Positions 1 to 5,515 of a DNA stretch of 6,028 nucleotides are shown one piece after another. The notes beneath the pieces were generated by a model. The model made no database searches. It saw only the letters and a program-made list of their open reading frames with translations, and was not told the DNA's origin. The translations under genes were made by a program, and so were the position numbers. This stretch comes from an archaeon (GTDB lineage Archaea; Thermoproteota; Nitrososphaeria; Nitrososphaerales; Gagatemarchaeaceae). Location of the stretch: positions 1 through 6,028 of the forward strand of contig JAKAPN010000072.1 in NCBI GenBank assembly GCA_021822995.1, written 5' to 3'. Position 1 is the first letter of the stretch. Each line of letters begins with the position of its first letter.

Positions 1-109
1 CGACCACCACCGCTTCGGCTGAAGCCCCCTCCGCCACTTCCACCGCAGCGGAGGCGACCTCGTTCGAGACCCCCTCGTTCTCGGAATAGGCCCAGACTGC
101 GGGGCTCAT
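1..109 (-). CDS. etfA: Electron transfer flavoprotein alpha subunit, N-terminal part (truncated by window edge)
   Basis: Only the first 36 codons are present, running off the left edge. The reading starts at an ATG whose last bases form the TGA stop of etfB (ATGA overlap), which fixes the start and implies translational coupling. The visible protein begins MSPAVWAYSENEGVSNEV and continues into a helix rich in Ala, Glu and Val followed by AEAVVV. This is the usual beginning of an ETF alpha chain: a beta strand with W/L-A-x-x-E, then an alpha helix, then a second strand. The FAD-binding C-terminal domain would lie outside the window. The call rests on this N-terminal pattern plus the position immediately downstream of etfB, where alpha almost always sits. 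EtfA carries the FAD that accepts electrons from acyl-CoA dehydrogenases in the cytoplasm. Confidence 0.8.
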   Translation of the reverse strand, partial: MSPAVWAYSENEGVSNEVASAAVEVAEGASAEAVVV

Positions 110-873
110 TTCGCGAGCACCCCCTCTTTGGTAAGGGCGTCGAGGAGCTTGGCTGCGGCTTCGTCAGGGCTCCCTTCGATGAGGACGCGCTTCCTCGCCG
201 ACTGCTGGACGGACATGGAAACGACCGATGCCTCTCTGTACTCCCCATGCGGTAGGAGCTGGTCCCCGCTGAGCTCTTCCAGGGGCTTCTTTCCTGCCTG
301 CATGATCTGTATGAGTGTCGGGTAGCGGGGCTCGTTGATCTCGCTGACCACGGACGCGACCAGAGGAAGGGGCGCCTCTACCCTCTCGACGCTGTCTTCG
401 AGCGAACGCTCCACCCTCACCAGCTGACCGCTGACCTCGAACTTTCGGGCGTACCCCACAAAGGCAGCCCCCAGAAGCTCCCCCAGCATCGGCGGGACCT
501 GCCCGCTGTAGGTGTCAGACGACCCTTCCGAGCAGAGGACAAGGTCGAACGGGCCCGCCCTCCTGATGGCGGCTGCGAGAAGGCCAGCGGTCCGCATCGT
601 GTCGATGGCGGCCGTGTCTGCGACCACCAGGACCCCCCGGTCAGCCCCCATGGCAAGCGCCTCCTTCATCGTCTTCTTCGAGTCGGCGGGCCCCACGGTG
701 AACACAACCACCTCCCCCTGGTGGGCCGCCCTCAGCCGGAGCCCCTCCTCCACGGCGTTCTTGTCGAAGGCGCTCATGCGGCTTACCGCCCCGGCAAGGA
801 CGGGCCTTCCGGAGGGGTCCGTCTTCAGCTCCGCCTCGTCGACCGCATGCTTGACGCAGACCGCTATCTTCAC
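106..873 (-). CDS. etfB: Electron transfer flavoprotein beta subunit
   Basis: This 255-residue protein has the normal ETF beta length. With EtfA it forms a soluble heterodimer that takes electrons from acyl-CoA dehydrogenases. Visible family features in order are: an N-terminal MKIAVCVKHAVD strand; the ALAMGADRGVLV block at residues 72-83; DLVLCSEGSSD at 110-120 followed by GQVPPMLGELLG at 124-135; the ETF beta signature region from about 154 to 170 (VERSLEDSVERVEAPLP); NEPRYPTLIQIMQAGKKP at 180-197; and a C-terminal RKRVLIEGSPDEAAAKLLDAL. The start is GTG, overlapping the TGA of the upstream acyl-CoA dehydrogenase by four bases (GTGA); its own stop overlaps the etfA start in the same way. 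The nucleotide-binding loop reads D-T-Y-S-G-Q at 120-125 instead of the common D-G-D-T-x-Q, so which nucleotide it binds (AMP or a second FAD) cannot be settled here. Confidence 0.95.
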   Translation of the reverse strand: MKIAVCVKHAVDEAELKTDPSGRPVLAGAVSRMSAFDKNAVEEGLRLRAAHQGEVVVFTVGPADSKKTMKEALAMGADRGVLVVADTAAIDTMRTAGLLAAAIRRAGPFDLVLCSEGSSDTYSGQVPPMLGELLGAAFVGYARKFEVSGQLVRVERSLEDSVERVEAPLPLVASVVSEINEPRYPTLIQIMQAGKKPLEELSGDQLLPHGEYREASVVSMSVQQSARKRVLIEGSPDEAAAKLLDALTKEGVLAK

Positions 874-2006
874 GATTCTCTCGCCATCTCCCGCTTCGCT
901 ATCAGCATGCGGAGCACCTCTGACGTGCCTTCGCCTATGGTAAGGAGCCTTGCGTCCCTCCAGTGCCGGTGAAGGTCGTCGGTGGTGTATCCATAGCCGC
1001 CGTGAATCTGGATGGCGTCGTCGCAGACCCTCAATGACGTCTCGGTCGCCAGGACCTTGGCCTGGGACGCCTCAGAGGCGAAGTCGTCGCCCATCTCCTT
1101 GACCCTGGAGGCGTAGAGATAGAGGAGCCTCGCGGCGTCGATCCCCGTCTTCATGTCTGCGACCTTCGCCCTGACGAGTTGGAACTCCGAAATCGACCTG
1201 CCGAAGGCCTTCCTCTCCTTGGCGTATGCCAGCGACTTGTCATAGGCGAGCCTGGAGATTCCGACGTTGAGCGCCGCCACCACTATCCTGGCGCCGTGGA
1301 GGATTTCCTTCGCGTAGTCGGCTCCCTTCCCTTCCTCACCGACCAGGTTCTCCTCCGGCACGGTGCAGCCGCTGAATATCACTTCGTGGGTCTTCGAGCC
1401 CTTCATTCCTAGCTTCTTGAGCTCCTGGCCGAACGTCAGTCCCTTTGCTGGCGCGTCGAGGATGAAGCAGGACGGCCCCTTCTTTGTCTTCGCGAAGACG
1501 AGATAGACATCCGCCTCCCCGGCGTTGGTGATGAACATCTTGGATCCGTTGATGACGAACTCCCCGGCCTTCCTCTCCGCGCTTGTGGCCATCGTCCCTG
1601 CGTCGGACCCGGAGGCGGGCTCGGTGAGCGCGAAGGACGCCAGCGTCTTCCCCGTGAGCAGCCCCTCCAGCCTCCCTTCCTTCTGGGCCTTGTTTCCGAA
1701 TTTCAGCACCCCCTCGGCCACGGCGTTGTGTATCTCGACGCTCAGGGCCATGGATGCGTCAGCCGTGCCCAGGAGCTCGACGGCCATGGCATAGACCGAG
1801 AAGGGAAGTCCGAGCCCGCCGTATTCGGCAGGGAAGGGGATCCGGCTCATCCCCTGCTCGAACAGCGCCCTCCGAGGCGCCGCGATGGACGCCTCTCCGC
1901 TGTCGAGCTTCGGGGATAGGGGGAGGACCTCCTTCTCCATGAAAGCTCCCAGCGACGAAAGGACCTCGGAGTAGTCCTGGTGGTCCGCCGGGTGAAGCAT
2001 GCGCAT
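870..2006 (-). CDS. Acyl-CoA dehydrogenase (FAD-dependent, ETF-linked)
   Basis: It catalyses alpha,beta-dehydrogenation of an acyl-CoA, passing electrons to ETF, which is encoded directly downstream. Numbered from the ATG at 2006 (378 residues, normal family length), the visible motifs are FALTEPASGSDAG at 125-137 (FAD/substrate loop), FITNAG at 158-163, the RKAFG...FQ block at about 265-276, QIHGGYGY at 333-340, and GEGTSE near the C-terminus. In that last motif Glu359 occupies the position of the catalytic base of medium- and short-chain enzymes, which argues against the isovaleryl-CoA type, where the base lies elsewhere. Substrate chain length is not readable. Start choice: a TTG at 2039 would add 11 residues. 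The ATG at 2006 is preferred because a TATA-like box is centred 25 bases before it, matching the other genes here. A third option is the ATG at 2000, nine bases after an AGGAGG. First gene of the operon with etfB and etfA. Confidence 0.93.
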   Translation of the reverse strand: MRMLHPADHQDYSEVLSSLGAFMEKEVLPLSPKLDSGEASIAAPRRALFEQGMSRIPFPAEYGGLGLPFSVYAMAVELLGTADASMALSVEIHNAVAEGVLKFGNKAQKEGRLEGLLTGKTLASFALTEPASGSDAGTMATSAERKAGEFVINGSKMFITNAGEADVYLVFAKTKKGPSCFILDAPAKGLTFGQELKKLGMKGSKTHEVIFSGCTVPEENLVGEEGKGADYAKEILHGARIVVAALNVGISRLAYDKSLAYAKERKAFGRSISEFQLVRAKVADMKTGIDAARLLYLYASRVKEMGDDFASEASQAKVLATETSLRVCDDAIQIHGGYGYTTDDLHRHWRDARLLTIGEGTSEVLRMLIAKREMARES

Positions 2007-2009
2007 GAG

Positions 2010-2015
2010 CCTCCT
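2010..2015 (-). promoter_or_regulatory. Possible Shine-Dalgarno (AGGAGG) inside the 5' end of the acyl-CoA dehydrogenase reading frame
   Basis: A perfect AGGAGG on the minus strand lies three bases before the ATG at 2006 and nine bases before the ATG at 2000. The second spacing is workable for ribosome binding. If the transcript begins upstream near 2050, this site would favour the ATG at 2000; if the transcript is leaderless from 2006, the hexamer would not be transcribed. It could also be chance, since AGG is a common arginine codon here. Confidence 0.3.
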
Positions 2016-2028
2016 GTGTTCTGCGCTG

Positions 2029-2033
2029 TATAT
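2029..2033 (-). promoter_or_regulatory. Candidate TATA box for the acyl-CoA dehydrogenase-etfBA operon
   Basis: The minus strand reads GATATACA here, with the box centred 25 bases before the ATG at 2006. That agrees with the 25-29 base spacing at the other genes in the window and implies a leaderless transcript. An alternative box (ATTAAA, 2075-2080) lies 38 bases before the TTG at 2039 and would give a leader of about 11 bases. The two options imply different protein starts. Confidence 0.4.
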
Positions 2034-2056
2034 CGCCAAGAGGGAACGCCTTACGG

Positions 2057-2071
2057 CGCCGACTTTCGGCG
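2057..2071. repeat. Perfect inverted repeat in the divergent acyl-CoA dehydrogenase / prpD intergenic region (operator candidate)
   Basis: Arms CGCCGA (2057-2062) and TCGGCG (2066-2071) flank a 3-base spacer, giving a 15-base dyad. It abuts a TTTAAT/ATTAAA element at 2075-2080. Its size and symmetry suit a dimeric helix-turn-helix regulator, and its place between two divergent metabolic genes would allow joint control. No regulator gene is in the window, so this is inference. Confidence 0.4.
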
Positions 2072-2106
2072 AGATTTAATGGTTAGTCCGAATACATGAG
2101 AATTCC

Positions 2107-2111
2107 TAAAA
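2107..2111 (+). promoter_or_regulatory. Candidate TATA box for prpD
   Basis: TAAAA, within CCTAAAAG, is centred 26 bases before the ATG at 2135, the usual archaeal spacing for a leaderless transcript. The other nearby box, TTTAAT at 2075-2080, is only about 18 bases before the upstream ATG at 2096. That is too close, which supports 2135 as the real start. Confidence 0.45.
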
Positions 2112-2134
2112 GCTCACACGACCGGCCGGCCCCC

Positions 2135-3502
2135 ATGGACCTGGCTGAGCGGTTGGCGAAGTACGCCCTATCTACAGAGTTCAGGAGCCTCGACTCCACG
2201 ACAGTGAAAGAGATGAAGGCCAGGGTCGTGGACGCCCTCGGCTGTGCCCTGGGAGCGTTCGGGGAGGGACCTGTCGAGATGGCCCGGCGCTCCGCGCTCA
2301 AACTGAGGAGCGGAGGGGAGTCCAGGATCCTGGGGACCGGGAGCAGGTCGTCTCCAGACTTGGCCACGTTCGTGAACGGTTTCATGATCCGCTATTTCGA
2401 CTACAACGACACGTACCTTTCGAAGGAGCCGGCGCACCCCAGCGACAACCTGGCGCCCTGCTTCGCCGTCGCGGAGGCGGAGGGGTCGACCGGGAAGGAG
2501 TTCGTGGCCGCGGCCGTCGCGGCGTACGAGGTGCAGTGCAGGCTTTGCGATGCGGCTGACATAAGGCACAGGGGATGGGACCACGTGAACTACGGCCTGG
2601 TCTCCTCCTCCCTGGCCGCGTCGAAGCTGATGAACCTCCCCTTGGCGAAGGCGACCCAGGCGGTCAACCTCGCGCTCAACGGGCACATAGCGATGAGGCA
2701 GGTAAGGGCAGGAGAGCTTTCTATGTGGAAGGGCGCCTCCTTCGCCAACGCGGCAAGGAACGGAGTCTTCGCCGCCTCCCTCGCCAGAGAGGGGATAACG
2801 GGCCCTTCTCCCATCTTCGAAGGAGAGATGGGGTTCTTCAGGCAGGTGTCGGGGCCTTTCGAGGTCAACACAGAAGAGTTCGGCGGGAGGAAGGGGAGGT
2901 ACAAAGTCAACGGGACGTATGTAAAGTACTGGCCCGCCGAGTATCATGCCCAGTCCGCCATCTGGGCCGCCTTAGAGATCAGGAAGAGGCAGGGGGACGT
3001 GCGAAGGGCCGAGTCGGTCCTGATCCAGACCCACGAAGCGGCGTACACCATCCTTGGAAGGGACCCCGAGAAGTGGGCCCCGAAGACCAAGGAGACCGCA
3101 GACCACAGCCTCCCCTACATGGTGGCCAAGGCCCTGCTGGATGGGAGGGTCGACAACTCGACCTACTCTTCGGCCAACCTGAGGGATCCCCGGACCCTCG
3201 CTCTCATGGCGAAGGTCAAGGTGGTGGAGGACCCCACGTTGACTTCGTTATACCCCGACAGGGGGATGGCGAACAGAATCACAGTGTCGTTCGCCGGGGG
3301 AGGGAAGGAGACGGCCCAGGTGGACCTCCCCAAGGGGCATCCGGCGAACCCGATGACGAAGGACGACATCGAGGCGAAGTTCCTGCGACTGGTGGGGAGG
3401 CACATCGATGGGCACCGGGCAAGGAGGGTCCTGAAGCGCCTCTGGGCACTGGAAGATGAGAAGGAGGCGGGGAGCGTCCTCGGACTGCTCCGCGTCGCAT
3501 AG
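2135..3502 (+). CDS. prpD: MmgE/PrpD family protein, probable 2-methylcitrate dehydratase
   Basis: The 455-residue protein matches the MmgE/PrpD fold family. Positions are counted from the ATG at 2135. Visible motifs: VVDALGCALGA at 32-42; FDYNDTY at 88-94 followed by HPSDN at 101-105, corresponding to the DFNDT...HPSDN active-site region; GWDHV at 147-151; SMWKG at 196-200; YWPAEYHAQSA at 265-275, like the FPAEFHSQTA block of PrpD; ADHSLPYMVA at 322-331; and VEDPTLTSLYPD at 364-375. The C-terminal blocks resemble 2-methylcitrate dehydratase more than generic MmgE. PrpD dehydrates 2-methylcitrate to 2-methyl-cis-aconitate in cytoplasmic propionyl-CoA degradation. Related family members act on other organic acids, so the substrate is less certain than the family. 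An ATG at 2096 would add 13 unremarkable residues (MRIPKSSHDRPAP); 2135 starts in typical family fashion (MDLAERLAKYAL) and fits the promoter. No methylcitrate synthase or lyase is in view. Confidence 0.9.
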   Translation: MDLAERLAKYALSTEFRSLDSTTVKEMKARVVDALGCALGAFGEGPVEMARRSALKLRSGGESRILGTGSRSSPDLATFVNGFMIRYFDYNDTYLSKEPAHPSDNLAPCFAVAEAEGSTGKEFVAAAVAAYEVQCRLCDAADIRHRGWDHVNYGLVSSSLAASKLMNLPLAKATQAVNLALNGHIAMRQVRAGELSMWKGASFANAARNGVFAASLAREGITGPSPIFEGEMGFFRQVSGPFEVNTEEFGGRKGRYKVNGTYVKYWPAEYHAQSAIWAALEIRKRQGDVRRAESVLIQTHEAAYTILGRDPEKWAPKTKETADHSLPYMVAKALLDGRVDNSTYSSANLRDPRTLALMAKVKVVEDPTLTSLYPDRGMANRITVSFAGGGKETAQVDLPKGHPANPMTKDDIEAKFLRLVGRHIDGHRARRVLKRLWALEDEKEAGSVLGLLRVA

Positions 3503-3513
3503 GGCTGCAACCC

Positions 3514-3518
3514 TTAAA
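3514..3518 (+). promoter_or_regulatory. TATA box of the luciferase-like oxidoreductase gene
   Basis: TTAAA, within ACCCTTAAAGCG, is centred 29 bases before the ATG at 3545 in the 42-base gap after prpD. This is the clearest archaeal-type promoter in the window. It suggests that the oxidoreductase is transcribed from its own start, with little or no leader, rather than only by read-through from prpD. Confidence 0.6.
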
Positions 3519-3526
3519 GCGCCTCC

Positions 3527-3542
3527 CCGAGGGCAACCTCGG
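3527..3542 (+). repeat. Perfect palindrome with GCAA centre between TATA box and start codon
   Basis: Arms CCGAGG (3527-3532) and CCTCGG (3537-3542) flank GCAA; the repeat ends two bases before the ATG at 3545. As DNA it lies between the TATA box and the expected transcription start, a classic place for an archaeal repressor to block polymerase. As RNA it would be a 6-pair stem with a GNRA-type tetraloop, but it would be transcribed only if initiation is upstream of the predicted point. Confidence 0.45.
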
Positions 3543-3544
3543 AA

Positions 3545-4537
3545 ATGAGACTGGGGCTGGGCTTCAACCCAGTGCTCACCATTCAGGACGCAGTCGCGAC
3601 GGCCGCCACGGCGGAAGCCCTTGGATTCGACTCGATCTGGATGCATGAATCGCTCTTCCAGCGAGACGTGGTGACGTATCTTTCCTGCATGGCGGCAGGG
3701 ACGAAGAGGGTCGGCCTCGGGTCAGGGGTGATCAACACGTTCACGAGGCACCCGGTTACCGCTGCGACCACCTTCGCCACGCTGTCGGAGTCATCAGGGG
3801 GGAGGGTGACCCTTGGCCTCGGGCTGGGGAGCTTCCCGACAATCCCCCTCATAGGCGGACAGATATTCCCGGTAGAGAAGGCCAGACCCCTTCAGAGGAT
3901 CAAGGAGTACGTCGAAGTGGTGAAGCTCGTCTGGTCTGGGGACAACGTGGACTTCGACGGCGAGTTCTTCCAGGTCCACGGCCTCACCCTGGGGTTCAAG
4001 CCGAGCGGGAGAGTCCCCATATTCATAGCGTCGCTCTCCCCGAAGATCCAGGCGCTGGCAGCCACCGTGGCAGACGGGGTGATTCTTTCCCCGGCTCTGA
4101 ACACCGCCTGGGGGACGGGGCGGATGGTCGACAACGTCAAGCGCGGTGAGGCCAGGAGCGGGAGGCGGGTCGAGCGCGCCTCCTATATGCTCACCTCCCT
4201 CGCCCCCGACCATGCCAAGGCCGTCCAGGTCGTGAGGGACTACTACTTCTTCGCGTACCAGCTGGCCGAGGTCGTCGAGCCTGAGATCCTCGCCCCCTAC
4301 GGAATAGGAGAGGAGAAGCTGTCCCCGATGAAAGACGCCTGGAGGAGGGGAGACGTGGCCGAGGCCAAGAGGCTGATACCGGAGGAAACAGTCGAGGCGC
4401 TCACCATCACGGGGACCGGCGACCAGGCCCTGGACAGGCTGAAGGAGTACGAGAGGTCCGGTGTCACCCTTCCCATCGCCATGCCCATAGGAGACGTGGG
4501 GTACGCGATGAGGGAACTCGCGACGGCCTTCCGCTAA
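3545..4537 (+). CDS. Luciferase-like (LLM class) oxidoreductase, probably F420-dependent, Mer-like
   Basis: This 330-residue protein is a bacterial-luciferase-fold TIM barrel of the size of methylene-tetrahydromethanopterin reductase (Mer) and related F420 enzymes. Visible features: MRLGLGF at the N-terminus; AEALGFDSIWMHE at 23-35, the family's (A)ExxGFDxxWxxD/E element; VGLGSGVINTFTRHPVTAATTFATLSESSGGRVTLGLGLG at 56-95, the most typical stretch; then YVEVVKLVWSGDNVDFDGEFFQVHG at 122-146; PIFIASLSPKIQALAATVADGVIL at 158-181; and a C-terminal ITGTGDQALDRLKEYERSGVTLP at 288-310. These enzymes transfer hydride between reduced F420 or FMN and a substrate. The substrate is not readable, and I do not claim that it is Mer itself. 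It has its own promoter, follows prpD on the same strand, and its TAA stop interlocks with the stop of the opposing prenyltransferase gene. Confidence 0.9.
   Translation: MRLGLGFNPVLTIQDAVATAATAEALGFDSIWMHESLFQRDVVTYLSCMAAGTKRVGLGSGVINTFTRHPVTAATTFATLSESSGGRVTLGLGLGSFPTIPLIGGQIFPVEKARPLQRIKEYVEVVKLVWSGDNVDFDGEFFQVHGLTLGFKPSGRVPIFIASLSPKIQALAATVADGVILSPALNTAWGTGRMVDNVKRGEARSGRRVERASYMLTSLAPDHAKAVQVVRDYYFFAYQLAEVVEPEILAPYGIGEEKLSPMKDAWRRGDVAEAKRLIPEETVEALTITGTGDQALDRLKEYERSGVTLPIAMPIGDVGYAMRELATAFR
4534..4537. other. Interlocked convergent stop codons (CTAA)
   Basis: The plus-strand oxidoreductase ends in TAA at 4535-4537 and the minus-strand prenyltransferase ends in TAG at 4536-4534, so the four bases serve both stops. 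There is no room for an intergenic terminator; each transcript must end inside the opposing gene. Confidence 0.9.
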
Positions 4538-5436
4538 GCCGGCAGGACAAGCGGGAAGAAGATGGCCAAGGCCAGCGACACCATGTAGATGAGCGAGAAC
4601 TGGAGAGCCAGCGCGGCCGTCCTCGGGTCCGCGTTGTCAGGGACGTCTCCTTTGAGCATCGCTATGAGCCCTCTCGCTCCCGGCACGGTGAGGAAGACCA
4701 GTACGGACCAAACAGGGAGCAGCTGGACCGCTACCCCCGCGGCCACCACCACGTAGGCGAGCCCGAGGAGAAAGGCGTAGAGTCTCTCGGCCCTCTTCGC
4801 ACCCAAGACCACCGCCAGGGTCCTGGTCTTCACCGACCCGTCGTACCCTATGTCCCTTATGTTATTGGCGAGGAGGACGAGAGCGACGAAGATCCCGATG
4901 GGAACCGAGGCGACCGCCGGTGCCAGGGAGACCGTCCCGGTCTGGACGACGTAGGAACCGAGGGGGATCAGGACCCCCCACATCACGAAAACCGTTGCTT
5001 CCCCCAGGGCCCGGGCTTTGAGGACGACAGGGTCAGCGGTGTATAGCACGCTCCCTGCCAAGCCTACCCCCACTACGACGAGCACCCATAGGTTCGTGGC
5101 CAGGGCGAGGTACGAGGCCGCAGCAAGGGTGACCAAGTAGAGGGCCAGAGAGAGGGTCAGCACGCTGGAGAGGGGAGCCTGGCCGAAGGCCGCCGGGTGG
5201 GGCCTGTACCTGGTGGTGGGAGCGCCCTCTCTGTCCACCCCGTGCTTCACGTCGAAGAAGTCGTTCAGGACGTTCGTCGCCCCATGGAACGCCACCATGC
5301 CGCCAAGCGCGACCAGATAGTACGGCAGGTTGAACCGGCCGGAGAGCGCCGCCACGAGGGTCCCCATGGTCACCGAAGAGAACGTCATGGTGAAGGACCA
5401 GGGCCTCATGGAGATGAACGCGGTCTTGGCGTCCAT
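4534..5436 (-). CDS. menA: UbiA family prenyltransferase, MenA-like (1,4-dihydroxy-2-naphthoate polyprenyltransferase)
   Basis: From the ATG at 5436 this is a 300-residue integral membrane protein with about eight or nine hydrophobic segments. It would attach a polyprenyl chain to an aromatic acceptor in the membrane. The first Mg-diphosphate motif is NDFFDVKHGVD at 58-68. The second is NNIRDIGYD at 191-199, followed by KTRTLAVVLG at 203-212, a pattern characteristic of MenA. YTADPVVLKARALGEATVFVMWGVLIPLGSYVVQTG at 132-167 also resembles MenA, so menaquinone synthesis is the best guess. Other UbiA substrates remain possible. An ATG at 5526 would add 30 residues, but that stretch covers both TATA-like boxes and an inverted repeat and lacks membrane-protein character. 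A TAAATA box about 25 bases before 5436 supports the shorter form. It is convergent with the oxidoreductase, overlapping by four bases. Confidence 0.9.
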   Translation of the reverse strand: MDAKTAFISMRPWSFTMTFSSVTMGTLVAALSGRFNLPYYLVALGGMVAFHGATNVLNDFFDVKHGVDREGAPTTRYRPHPAAFGQAPLSSVLTLSLALYLVTLAAASYLALATNLWVLVVVGVGLAGSVLYTADPVVLKARALGEATVFVMWGVLIPLGSYVVQTGTVSLAPAVASVPIGIFVALVLLANNIRDIGYDGSVKTRTLAVVLGAKRAERLYAFLLGLAYVVVAAGVAVQLLPVWSVLVFLTVPGARGLIAMLKGDVPDNADPRTAALALQFSLIYMVSLALAIFFPLVLPA

Positions 5437-5458
5437 GTAGTCGTGCAGCCAAGTCAGG

Positions 5459-5464
5459 TATTTA
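5459..5464 (-). promoter_or_regulatory. TATA box of the menA-like gene
   Basis: The minus strand reads TAAATA, centred about 25 bases before the ATG at 5436. The spacing predicts a leaderless transcript, and no Shine-Dalgarno sequence is seen before the ATG. This is the main reason for rejecting the 30-residue longer start. Confidence 0.55.
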
Positions 5465-5485
5465 CGGTAGCACCTGCCGAACGGC

Positions 5486-5490
5486 TTTAA
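5486..5490 (+). promoter_or_regulatory. TATA box of the CPBP-like membrane protein gene
   Basis: TTTAA, within GGCTTTAACGGG, is centred 26 bases before the TTG at 5514, so the transcript is predicted to begin at or next to the start codon. On the other strand the same element reads GTTAAAG and could in principle also serve the menA-like gene, giving that gene a leader of about 25 bases. Confidence 0.5.
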
Positions 5491-5494
5491 CGGG

Positions 5495-5515
5495 AACCCC
5501 CGCGGCACGGGGGTT
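5495..5515 (+). repeat. Perfect 7-base inverted repeat overlapping the TTG start
   Basis: Arms AACCCCC (5495-5501) and GGGGGTT (5509-5515) flank the 7-base spacer GCGGCAC. The right arm runs into the TTG start codon at 5514. It lies immediately downstream of the TATA box, so it is placed like an operator over the transcription start. Runs of C and G can pair by chance in GC-rich DNA, so certainty is moderate. Confidence 0.4.

Noticed and set aside
2122..2131. CCGGCCGG palindrome just before the prpD start
   Set aside because: It is a short, self-complementary run of C and G, expected by chance at this composition; no spacer or longer dyad supports a site.
2096..2134. 13-residue extension of the PrpD protein from the ATG at 2096
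   Set aside because: The nearest upstream TATA-like box is only about 18 bases away, the residues do not look like the family, and the ATG at 2135 has better spacing and a typical N-terminus. Not fully excluded.
2168..2947. Long minus-strand open frame opposite prpD
   Set aside because: It is an antisense shadow of a clear gene, with an Arg/Gly/Pro-rich product, no recognisable motif and no promoter.
2575..3459. Long open frame (about 294 codons) on the plus strand inside prpD
   Set aside because: It lies entirely within prpD in another frame and its product is Arg/Gly/Pro-rich, as expected from out-of-frame reading of GC-rich coding DNA.
3501..3513. Possible terminator stem (GGG...CCC) just after prpD
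   Set aside because: Only three pairs form and no T-run follows, so it is too weak to call.
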